Shown: positions 33,680 to 44,787 of the stretch, in pieces
How the letters are laid out: the number at the start of each line of letters is the position of its first letter
Position numbering within the stretch: the first letter of the stretch is position 1
Assembly: GCA_034509735.1 (NCBI GenBank)
Contig: JACGWO010000001.1
Span: forward strand, 33,545,966 to 33,609,965
DNA length: 64,000 nucleotides
DNA from: Sesamum alatum
Lineage: Eukaryota; Streptophyta; Magnoliopsida; Lamiales; Pedaliaceae
Direction of reading: 5' to 3'
Translations under genes and position numbers: made by a program
Notes under the pieces: generated by a model
What the model saw: the letters and a program-made list of their open reading frames with translations, nothing else
Database searches by the model: none
Told to the model about the DNA's origin: nothing

Positions 33680-36600
33680 CAAGTCGGCGCCGGCGGTATT
33701 GATAGGAGAGGCTTTGACCTCCAAGGCGAATGGCAAGAGGGCCGGACGTTGGAAGAGGAAGAATGGCAAAGGGAAGACGGTTGCGGCCCCTGCTCGAGCT
33801 CCTGGCATCCCTGTTGCTCCAGTTGGACCGAGCAAAGAGAAAGGGAAGGCCCGTGGTTCTCAGCGGTCCAAGGCAAATGATGTCTGCATGCATTGCCAAG
33901 GGAAAGGGCATTGGAAGAGGGAGTGCCCACAACTCCTCTCCAACCCAGATATGTTTGTGGTTGAAGTAAATATGATTACTAATTCTGCTTCATGGGTATT
34001 GGATACCTGGTGTGGTGCTCACATCTGCAATGATTTGTAGGCACTGCAAAGAAGCAGAGGGCTAACCAAGGATGAGATGATCCTGAGGCTAGGCGATGGC
34101 AAGGCCGTTACTGCGGAGGCCGTAGGATCACTAGACTTAGCCATTAGTAGTCATGTTAGGATTGTACTGAATGACTGTTTCTATGTACCTAGCATGATTA
34201 AAAACATTGTTTCCATCCCAGTCCTTGATAAGGAGGGATATGAATTTACCATCAATAAAAACTGTTTTTTTTATTATCAAAGATGGTATTTCTCATCTGC
34301 TTGGTACATTGGTCAACGGTTTGTACATACTTCAACAGTCTAATTGGATTATGACTGCAGAACACAAACGAAAACGTGATGATCATAATAACGCACAGAT
34401 ATGGCATGCGAAGTTAGGTCATATCTCTAAAGATAGGATAAGAAGGTTGGTGGACTCAAAGAGTCTAGAAATAGACGATTTGGACAACCTACAGACCTGC
34501 GAATCCTGTCTAAAGGGAAAGATGACCAAGAAACCCCTTGTTGGACAAAGTACCCTAGCCAGTGGTCTGTTGGATTTGATCCATACAGATGTCTGTGGTC
34601 CACTAAATACTCAGGCTAGAGGTGGGTACTCGTACTTCATAACCTTTACCGATGATCACTCACGGTATGGTTATGTTTACCTGATGAGGTACAAGTCTGA
34701 AGCCTTTGGAAGGTTTAAGGAATACGGACTTGAAGTAGAGAACCAAACCGGTCGAAAGATCAAAGCCCTTCGGTCGGACCGAGGTGGATTGTATTTGAGT
34801 GGTGAGTTTACTAATTATCTAAAAGAGAATGGGATTCTCTCTCAGTGGACCCCTCCTAGAACACCGCAGCTTAATGGTGTGTCTGAAAGGAGGAATTGGA
34901 CATTGTTGGACATGGTCCGATCCATGATGAGTTTTACCGAACTTCCCCTTTCCTTCTGGGGATACGCTCTTGAGGCGGCGCCAAAGTTTTGAACTTGGCG
35001 CCATCTAAAAGGTATCCCAGATGCCATATGAGATATGGCATGGCAAGCCTGCCTCCTACAAATACTTGAAAGTGTGGGGTTGCCCCACATATGTCAAGAG
35101 ATTAGTGGGAGATAAACTGGACTTGAGGTCTAGTTTATGCAGGTTCATCGGCTATCCAAAAGAAACTGCGGGGTATTATTTCTATGATCCCTCCGAGCAA
35201 AAGGTTTTTGTCTCGCAAAATGTAGTGTTCTTGGAAAAAGGTTTTCCATCGGATAGTCGACGCAATGAGGTACTCCTTGAGGAATCAAGTGAGGTACCCC
35301 ATGAGGAGGCAGTGACATCTGAGCCAGTGGTTCCCACTGATATTGTTCCAGTCCTCCGTAGGTCGACCAGAGTATCCCATGCACCTGATAGGTATGGATT
35401 TCTGGGCTTGACCGGTCAGTTGGATAATGATCCAAAGACATACGGAGAAGCGATGTGGACATCGATACGGACAAGTGGCTTGAGGCCATGAAATCCGAGA
35501 TGGACTCGATGGGTACAAACAAGGTTTGGACCCTAGTAGATCCACCCAAAGGGGTTAAACCCGTAGGGTGTAAATGGGTCTACAAACGTAAGCTTGGAGC
35601 TGACGGGGAGGTTACAACCTTCAAAGCCAGGCTTGTGGCGAAAGGTTACACTCAGCGACCCGAGGTCGATTTTGAGGAAACCTACTCGCCCGTAGCAATG
35701 GCCAAGTCCATTCGGATACTGCTTGCCATAGCAGCATGGTATGACTATGAAATATGGCAGATGGACGTGAAAACGGCCTTCCTCAACGGTTTCGTAGAGG
35801 AAGAGATCTATATAGATCAGCCGGAAGGTTTCATAACTGTTGGAGAAGAGCAGAAGGTCTGCCGTCTCTTAAGGTCCATCTATGACCTCAAACAAGCTTC
35901 TCGAAGCTGGAACATACGTTTTGATGAAGTCATACGGGGATATGATTTCATCAAGAATGAGTCCGATCCTTGTGTATAGTGGGAGCTCAGTTGCATTTTT
36001 TGTGCTTTACGTGGATGACATCTTGCTCATTGGGAATGACGCTAAGATGTTAGGTACCACTAAAGCTTGGTTGTCAACGCAATTCTCCATGAAGGATATG
36101 GGCGAGGCATCCTACATCTTTGGCATCAAGATCTATAGGGATAGATCTAGAAGGATGTTAGGAATGGCCCAGTCCTCGTACATTGAGAAAGTCTTGAAGA
36201 GATTCAAGATGGAGAACTCAAAATGAGGATTCCTTCCTATGAGGCATGGAATTAAGTTATCCAAGAAGCAGTCTCCTAAGACTGATGAGGAGCTTAAAAG
36301 GATGTTGGACATCCCCTATGCTTCAGCCGTAGGCAGCATACAGTATGTTGTTCAGTGCACTAGACCTGATGTGGCTTTCGCTTTGAGCGTAACTAGCTGA
36401 TATCAGTCGTGTGCCAGGGAGGCACACTGGAGTGCAGTCAAGACTATCCTAAAGTACCTGAAAAGGACTAAGGACATGTTCTTGATCTACGGCGGTGGAT
36501 AGTTGATACTGGAAGGCCTAGCTTCCAGTCGGATGACGATGATGCGAAGTCTCAGTCTGGTTATATGTTCAGACTTAATGGTCGCGTGGTCGCTTGGAAG

Positions 36601-36984
36601 AGTTCCAAGCAGGCTACCACGGCGGACTCCACCACAGATTATGAATACATAGCAGCTTCGGAAGCTGCTAAGGAGGCGGTTTAGATGAAGAGCTATATCC
36701 AAGAGTTGGGTGTAGTACATAGCATCGCTTAGCCAGTGGTTATCTTCTACAATAACAACGGGGCTATAGCGCAAGCAAAGGAACCGAGATCTCATCACCG
36801 ATCCAAGCATATTCTTAGACGCTACCATCTGCTCCGAGAGATGTTTAGTAGGGGTGACGTTCGGATGGACCGAGTCAGCTCCGCAGAAAACATAGCAGAT
36901 CCACTTACTAAGCCCATGTCGCAAGTTGCCCATACTCAACATTTGGATAAGATGGGTTTGAGGTCAATGGGTGATTGGCTTTAG
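33680..36984 (+). pseudogene. Copia gag-pol remnant (family B)
   Basis: Order is as in TNT1-94-like copia elements. The gag end has a zinc knuckle (CMHCQGKGHWKREC, about 33885-33926). The protease is damaged (LDTWCGAHIC in place of the usual LDTGCG). Then come the gag-pre-integrase segment (WHAKLGHISKDRIRRL), integrase core (HTDVCGPLNTQARGGYSYF, SDRGGLYLSGEF, ERRNWTLLDMVRSMM), RT (KARLVAKGYTQ, DVKTAFLNGFVEEEIY, catalytic YVDDILLIGND at about 36006) and RNase H (SKQATTADSTTDYEYIAAS, HHRSKHILRRYHLL). It ends GDWL at 36984, then a purine-rich tract and the 3' LTR. There are several stops (for example after ICNDL at 34038) and frameshifts near 34990, 35480, 35980 and 36225. Confidence 0.9.
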
Positions 36985-36986
36985 GT

Positions 36987-36998
36987 CAAGTGGGAGAT
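36987..36998 (+). other. Polypurine tract of the family B copia
   Basis: CAAGTGGGAGAT lies directly upstream of the 3' LTR start TGTTAGAATAGG and is the plus-strand priming site by position. Confidence 0.6.
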
Positions 36999-39222
36999 TG
37001 TTAGAATAGGCGACCAGAACGCCAATAGGTTTGGCGATTTGTAACCTATTATACAACTCGATGAAAATGTAATATTATTATGTGATGAAGAAAATTAGTA
37101 TTTATCACTTTTGGTGCTTACTTTGTTGCGGTCATTTCACATTTGTTAAAACGGTTTTTAACTTATATCGCAACAAAGCCCACAGACCATGGATAACAAC
37201 TCGTGCAGTTGGGCCACGCATTTGATGGTGGTCATGAAACCAACTGATTAAGAATTGGGTCTGAAACGTTCCAAGTCGAGGACCTCGAGACAGGGCATCG
37301 AGAGTCCTATTGAGACTTGAGTCAAGAGTCGTGTTCATTAGATGAGTGTCGTGTTTCATCGGCGACAGGCGTGGGACGCCTACACGATCTTGATGGGTTG
37401 GTCGACTGGGGTCGAGCCGACTGGACTGACTCGCGGGGGATCATCATATGGAAACCTTGGAGGCTTGGTCGGTATGATTGGTTTTCCCCGGTTCCGATAG
37501 TACGGGAGTAATCCTCAGACTTGAGGGATCATGGCAGTCGCGTGCACAGGACGGCTGTATCTTGGATCTGGCGAGAGGTGATCATTCTGTAAGATGATCA
37601 TCATAAGCCTTGTCCAGTGCAGTCGGAATGTGTAGCGAGGACGGTGGATTCCAAGAAGAGGATCCGTCCCCTGTCAGTATGTGACAGAGGTATCTCTTAT
37701 GGACTCGGAGACACGTTCATGCTGTTTAAAGCTGTGGCCACAGTGGTTGGTCGAACAGGGAATGGTTTCCTGTGTCGACGCAATGAAGCATACGTGGTCT
37801 CGAGTATTAAGCATAGGTGCCTAGTCAAGGATGGGAACCGACGGCCAATTCCATACCCTAGACTAAGCCGGGAGACGGTAGACGGAAGGATCGTACTCGT
37901 ACGGAATCGGCGCCTAAATGTTCACGCCAATTCACCTAGTCTCTAGTGCCATGGACCGTTGCTAGACGACCACCCATGGTAACGGCCCTTATGGGACACG
38001 GGCCCAAGTCTAGCTGAGGGTGAACCTAAAGGGTCACACACAAATCACCAAGGAGGTTGAGAGGTCGACTTGGAGTCAATCTCGAAGGATAAATAAGTAA
38101 TTGGATTACTTAAGGGAAAGTCCATTGGATGGACGGGCCGATATTGTATCGGGCTTTTATTTAATCGGTAAATTGGATTTTCGATTAAACATGAAAAGTT
38201 GAGACGTTGAGACATTGGATCTTTTAATTGGATTAAAAGATCAACGAGAATAATTTAAATGGACATTAAATTGGATTTAATATTGGGTTCGTCATAATTG
38301 GATTACGATAAAACCCAGTCCGTTAAATTTACTCGAGAAGAGAAATAATTCCTATTTTGGAATAGGAAGAAGTTGCACTTCTTCCCTTAATTAAACATGG
38401 CCGCATGCTCCCTTGGAGTAAGCAAGATCAGCCATGTTTCATGCTAGGTGGTATGTTGACTTATTTCTTTTGGAAAGAGACAAATCAACTCCAATCAAGC
38501 TCTTTCCTTTTGGTATGATTTGATCATACCATAAATTTTGGTAGGCTTGATTGAAGAATTGATGGTGATTGATTGGAATGAATCTAGACATCCTTGGATG
38601 AATCTAAACACATTCCAATAATCACATTAATTATGTATATTTATTAGAATATACAACACCAAGCATAAGTGATTCATTATTCATCTTTTTCTAGTAAAAA
38701 GAGAAGAAAAAAATCCCTCTCCTCTCTCTCAACTCTCGGCCTCTCTCCCTCTCTCACACTTGTGTTCTTCACTTGATTTTGAATAAAGAAGAAGAACAAA
38801 GTAAGTTTAAGAGAGTACTAATTCATAGTGTTCTTCTCTTAAACCGATTCCTTCTTAAACCTATTCTTTTCTAGCAAGAAGAACGTGTGTTTCTTCCGGT
38901 GTGGTGTGGATCACCTTTGGAGAATTCATACGTTTAGATTTCATGAGCATTCCGGAGAAGGAACAACGCTAGTAGCCGGGAGCATACGCTAAACAATCAA
39001 AGGTAATGGTTTTACTATGCTTTGATTGATTTAATATACATCTATGCCCTATGTGTTTAAATATACGTTTCTAATATTTACACATCCTACATCGAACGCC
39101 CGGTTGAGCACCCAAGGGTACACCCCTTGGGATTCATTTATTTAAATTAGATTTAAATTTACACACTTTTCTTCCCTTTCTCGCTTCTGCTCGCGCTCAC
39201 GGGCGGATCCGCTTGTCCTTCA
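36999..39222 (+). repeat. Family B copia 3' LTR (complete)
   Basis: 2224 bp, TGTTAGAATAGGCG to CTTGTCCTTCA. It carries the conserved core (37915-38045) and a CT-rich leader (38712-38760). It is the reference used here to interpret the broken 5' LTR and the chimeric LTR at 17296-19315. Confidence 0.92.
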
Positions 39223-39227
39223 CTATT

Positions 39228-42200
39228 TTGGTTGTGCCATATAGAATAGCTCTAGTAGAATTATAGGAGTTTGAGAAACAAATAGAAGAAATATTAGAGA
39301 TGAACTCATTAGACGGAGTACTTTACTGTGGGGAGTATTAGTGTTGTTTACAAAAAAATAAGAATGACAGTATGAGAAAGTGTTCTAATTATAGGCAATT
39401 GAATTGGGTGACAATGAAAACTAAATACCCAGTACCAGGAATTGGTGATTTTCTAGGCCACTTGAAAAGAGCCGCAGTATTTTGTAAGATCCATTTCAGG
39501 TCTAGCTATCGACAATTGAGGATAGCGGAAAAGATTATGCCTTAAACATCTTTTCACATTCGTTAGGATCATTGATGAGTTTTAGTAATGCCATTCAGAT
39601 TAAGGAATGCACTGATGACATTTGCGACATTCAGGAATCGATCATTAAGGTCAAGAGAGCCTGGGTCAATTTGTGATAGTTATTATAGATGACGTTCTTG
39701 TGTATTCAAGGAATATGGGAGATTATGAACAACATTTGAACATAGTGATTCAGATCTTGCAAGAGAAAAAGATTTATATTGATTTAAGTAAATCCGAGTT
39801 TTGGGTGAATTAGGAAGTTTTTCTAGGATATGTGATATCAAGCGAATAGGGTTATGATTGACCCTGTAAAGGTAAAAGTTATTATCGAATGAAGAATACA
39901 GAAATAGGGGATTGAAGTTCAAAGCTTCTAGGACTTGTTGGGTATTACATGATATTTGTTGATGGTTTTTATATAATTCCTTTTGATGGAGTTATTTAGT
40001 AAAGGGGTGGTGTTTCACTAGGTCGAATAATATTAAAGTTTTGATAAGTTAAAGAAAAGATTAAGTTCAACTCGATTTTAGTTTTACTATCTAGTAGGGG
40101 TGGATACATGATGTACACAGGTGCTTTAAACAAGATTTAAAGTGTGTATTAATATAAAATAAGAAGGTGATTTTGTATGCATTTCGTCAATTAAGGAACA
40201 ACTAGTTAAGTTACCTACGCAAAATTTGGCTAGCAACAATTGTCCATGGATTGAAGATTTGGAGACACTACTTGTTTGAAAAAAGATTTTAGATTTTCAA
40301 TGATCATAAGAGTTTAAAATATATTTTGACGTACAAGGAGGAATTTAAGTAAAAGAATATGGATAGGACTGTTAAAGAATTATGATTGCACTACTGATTT
40401 CATCTTTGGGAGACGAATGTAGTAGCGGATGCCTCGAGTAGGAAAGTTCAATCACTTTTTAGATAATTTGAAAAGTCTTAATGTGATACTATTACTAAAA
40501 ATAATACCAATGAATATGAAGTTAAAGATTGATCATGTAGTGGATTTGTTAGAAACTTTACAATTTAAGCCAACTACCATCTTACCAGCATTAGGATAAG
40601 ATCTTTGGCACTAATGTGTAAGTTAACAATTGAATAGAGTAACGGTTTAAAAACTTCAGTTATTTTGGAATTTTGGATCGATTCAATGATAAATTGTGAT
40701 GAACCAATGTTGGGTGAGCAATTAATACATGATTTACTATAATTGGAGTACTAATCTGAGAAATTTAGTCACTGATCTTGTTGGGGTAGTTTTCTTAGGG
40801 TTGTGACAATATTAAAAGTCTGGTTCCCTATTGGTTCTCAATTTGATAAGGAATCTTAGAGACATACTATATTTGGTATTTCGAAAGAAACTTATGTGAT
40901 AAGCTTGGTATTAATTGTTTGACAAAATTTTGATATTAGCAATCGTTGATAGTGAGGGTCAATTCGTAATAGGTGTCTTGGGATTAACAACTACTAACTA
41001 AATTTTACGTAAGGATTATTATTAGAATGGTGTAAGAAATGATTTAAAACTTCTATAGCATCTATTAGATAGAAGAGATAATATTGTTGGTGCTCAATAA
41101 ATTTTGTAATGCCAATATACGAGAGATATTTGGGCTTAGGAATGATGATTTTGGTGAAATTATATTGATGAGATATAAGAAAAGTGAATGTTGAGTTTAG
41201 AGCTAACTAATAGAATTCTTATTCATGGATAAATCTTGAGGTATGAGAGGGAAATGATGAAGTGGGTATGGTTTGTATATAATATTATTATTCATACATT
41301 GGGACTATATTAGTACACTTGGACAATGTATCGTACTTACTGCTTTTATATGTTGGAAAGAATATCTTGAAACTTGATATGTAGTAGAAATAAATAGTGA
41401 TGGAACTACTAAGATCCAGTTGGATCCTTTCTTATTACGGAGGTTAGAGAAAATAGACTAGGGTTAAAAAAAAAGCCAAATAGTTAATAAGGTCGGATGG
41501 GGTGATAGTGAAAGTGGGGCGAGATTTTGTACATGATATGGATGGGTTATACGATGAAATCATATAGAAAGTATACAATAGACCCTATCAGGTATCCTGG
41601 TACTTTGAAAATGTATTTGAAATCTAGAATCCTCCTACTAGTGGGAGATGATGAGGAGAAAGGATGTAGCAGGAGTTGTGACTAGATACTTAACTTGTAA
41701 TTAAGTAAAGACATAATGGATTGGAATAGATGTTCAGAAGCCTAAGTTATTTTGGGACTTTTAGGTTTATTTAGTAAAATTATTATAAATTACTGTTGGA
41801 CAACCGACTAGTATACGATTTACTATAATTAAAGTACTGACCCGAGAAATTAGGTCACTTGATTTTTGTGGATATAGGTCCTTTTAGTATTGTGATAAAA
41901 TTAAAAGTTTGGATTGAATGATGTCAAGTAGGGTGGGATGTTAAGGGATTACAATCACTAGTGGATCTTGAATTGGCATAAGAAATGATAGACCAGATAC
42001 AAATGGTTAAGAATTATTTGAAAATAACACAAGATCGGTAAGAAAATTTCTTTACAAATGGTTAAGAATTGTTTGAAAATAACACAAGATCGGTAAGAAA
42101 ATTCCTTTGATAAACATCAAAAGAGATATGGAATATGTGATAGGTAGGAAATTTTTCTGAAAGTATCCGAGTGGAAATAAATATTGAGATCTGGTAAGTA

Positions 42201-42600
42201 AAGGAAAAGGTGTTCGAGGTATATTGGCTTGCATGAAATTACAGAGATATAGGGACCACTAGCATCTTAATTACCTTACTAATAGAATTGTCACAAATAA
42301 ATAACATGTTCCATACTGTTATACTACGACGATATAAATCTCATCCTAGTTATATCTTGTGTGAACCGGAGATAGAGATTTCAAAGGAACTAACACACGT
42401 CAAGGAACCGAATAGAAATTTTGGATTTCATTGTAAAAAAGTTGAGGAATAAAGAAATATCAATAGTGAAGGTAAACTAGAGTTATTACTCTCCCAGAGA
42501 AACCACTTAGGAGATTGAGAAAAATATGCAAGAGAAGTACCCTTATTCATTCCTTGAGTGGATAAGCTAATCAAATTTCGTGGATGAAATTTTTATTGGG
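39228..42600 (+). pseudogene. Chromovirus pol continued: RT to chromodomain (decayed)
   Basis: Resumes the frame cut at 29728. RT fragments include NYRQLNWVTMKTKYPVP (about 39400), AVFCKIHFRSSYRQLRI, and the catalytic region IIDDVLVYSRN (about 39690) followed by YEQHLNIVIQIL and LSKSEFW. Integrase and linker are barely traceable. At 42390-42560 broken frames recall a chromodomain (KEPNRNFGF, NKEISIVKV, EKYPYSF-like), which in chromoviruses directs integration to particular chromatin. Very many stops and indels mark this as old. Confidence 0.72.
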
Positions 42601-42618
42601 GGGGGGGGGGGGGAGAAT
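42598..42618 (+). other. Polypurine tract with a 16-base G run
   Basis: Sixteen consecutive G (42598-42613) then AGAAT directly precede the 3' LTR start. By position it is the plus-strand primer site. Confidence 0.7.
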
Positions 42619-43764
42619 TGTAACATCCCCAAATTTTTATATGTAATTATGGGATTAATTGATAATTATTTATAAAAAAAGTTAGTTAATTAGTAAATAA
42701 ATTATAGATTAAAGTTTGATCATATTAAGACTTGAACACAGTGAATTAGAGGTTTATAAAATATTTGGGAACAAATTATAGTAATTAAGAAAATTAAGAA
42801 GGATGTAATGGGTATTTAAAGAAAAGATTAATATATATATATATATAAGAAAAAAAGGGAGAGAGAGATTGAAATTGGGGTAGCACGTGTCGCCACCCTA
42901 TCCCTCACTTACTCTATATATATGTGTTATACTCTTTGAAAACAAAAACATACACACACACATTTACACACATTCGGCGGTTTTCCAGAGGTATGAATTT
43001 TATTTTAAAATTATTATTAATTTATATAATTATATTATTTGATTAGTGCATTTATTAAATATGATTAGTATTATCGAATTTACTATTTAACCGAAAAATT
43101 TAACGAATTCGAGTACTTTTATAAATTAATGATTGGATAAGTATTTAACTGAAATGGGATATTGTAGCCAATAAATAAAATTTAATTAATCTATTAGATT
43201 TAGCCATATTTATAATGGGTTTACTCAAACGGAATGGGTTTATTAACAAGAATTATACGTACTGGTGCTTAATTGATTATTATAATAGTGAAGAATTGGT
43301 AGAAATTAATAGAAATATTAGAAAAAAATTATATTTGAGAGATATTAGAAAAACTCTATTTGAGAAATATTATCTTTATTATAAAGGAATATGAGATTTT
43401 CATAATAATTTAATTTAGGGATGTTGTCGAGAATGATAATTATAAAATATAAGGGGTTTGATAAAATAAAATCTTATGAGTTAATTGATAAATTAGATAT
43501 ACCGAAAAAGCTTATAATGTTTAGTAATGTAGACAAAAATGGGACGAGGGTTTGAATTTCAATATAAATGAAATACTAAAATATTGATGGAAAAGGTACG
43601 AATATTATCTTAATATTTTAGTTAGAATTTACGATATATATTTTCGATACATTGATTACTCATATTATAACCTATTATAGGACAAGAAGATAAAGTAGAG
43701 AATTGAACAACTCCTTCTATTAACATGATATTTTGAATTTGAGGTAAGTAAAGTTAATTGGAAT

Positions 43765-43795
<31 letters not shown>

Positions 43796-44787
43796 GTGTG
43801 TACTCATTGTTTGTTATACCTGATTGTGGATTATTGGTTATCTGCCTGAGTTATGTTATTTGGTCTGTGAAATGGATATTACGTGCTTATCTATGGCTAT
43901 GGGGTACGAGTCAGATGAATGATAATGTGATACTATATATGTGATTGATAATTGTATTAAAGGATGAAGTTATTATTGGGATACTGATTGTCGAATGAAA
44001 CTGAATGATCGAGTTATTGATAGGAATACTGTGAATTGATATAAGGAAATGGCTTACCTAACTGGGGAGCATACTGTAATAGCTCATGATGATACGATTA
44101 ATGACGAGTTGTGTGTTGTCATTGATCAATGGAGATGATGTGACATATTATACGAGCTGTGTGCTGTGTGATATGATTTATGATGGGATATCATACGAGC
44201 TGTGTGTTGTGTGATATCATTGATGATGGGGTACCATACGAGCTATGTGATGTGTGGTACCAAGGAAAAAAAAGAAGAAGATATTATGGTTGAGATGGTG
44301 GTAGCCGGCAATGACCATTCAGCGATGCACTCCACCTTGGGTAAGCAGGGTCCTAAGAAATTAAATAATGAAGTTGAGTATTATGTGTAGATTGATATAT
44401 GATTGTTGTTATATGTTATTTCTTATATTTGTTGTAATTGCATCATATTCATTTTATTGTGTATGTACGTGTATATGTATATATAAGTCGATTACCTATA
44501 GTTATTGAGTAGGCAGCTCATCCCTTGCCAATATTTTTCAGGATATAAGTCACAGTGACTAGCTAAATTGGATCATAAGACGTGTTGTCAGTATTATTAG
44601 GTGGGTCAGTAGTGATATCTTGGGTTGAGATCTTTAGCTACATAACTACAGAGATGTTAGATTTTTATTTGAATGTGTACTTCACGATTTATTGGTTTTC
44701 ATATAAATTTCTTGTAAAATGGGTTTAATTAATGAGGATGTATTATAATTAGTGATATGAAAGCGTAATGCTGTAGGGGGTGCTACA
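42619..44787 (+). repeat. Chromovirus 3' LTR (complete)
   Basis: 2169 bp, TGTAACATCCCC to GGTGCTACA. It has an AT microsatellite near 43765-43790 where the 5' LTR has a GT run, and its own copy of the inverted-repeat array at 44100-44261. Confidence 0.9.
44100..44261 (+). repeat. Array of four short inverted repeats with a conserved loop (3' LTR copy)
   Basis: Arms AATGAC/GTCATT (44100-44123), ATATTA/TGATAT (44145-44174, one G-T type pair), GATATCA/TGATATC (44187-44218) and GGTACCA/TGGTACC (44230-44261). Loops stay close to TACGAGCTGTGTGTTGTG. Confidence 0.8.

Larger units (their letters stand above)
29729..39222 (+). mobile_element. Ty1/copia retrotransposon (family B) inserted in the chromovirus
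   Basis: Complete outer boundaries: TGTTAGAATAGG at 29729 and CTTGTCCTTCA ending at 39222, with a perfect target duplication CTATT at 29724-29728 and 39223-39227. The 3' LTR (36999-39222, 2224 bp) is whole. The 5' LTR is in two pieces (29729-30157 and 32212-33672), interrupted by a reverse LTR and missing its 3' end, the primer site and most of gag. The interior encodes gag end, protease, integrase, RT and RNase H in copia order. It cannot be autonomous. Confidence 0.93.
27172..44787 (+). mobile_element. Chromovirus-type Ty3/gypsy retrotransposon, 5' truncated and split by a copia element
   Basis: LTRs at 27172-29066 and 42619-44787 are highly alike. The 3' LTR starts TGTAACATCCCC and ends TGCTACA. 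The 5' LTR lacks the first 270 bases or so, joining the preceding leader within a shared CGTGTCG. An initiator-Met primer site follows at 29072. Decayed protease, RT and chromodomain-like sequence fills the interior, which is interrupted at 29729-39222 by a complete copia element. A 16-base G run immediately precedes the 3' LTR. Removing the insert leaves about 4 kb of interior, shorter than an intact chromovirus, and gag looks largely lost. Confidence 0.85.
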
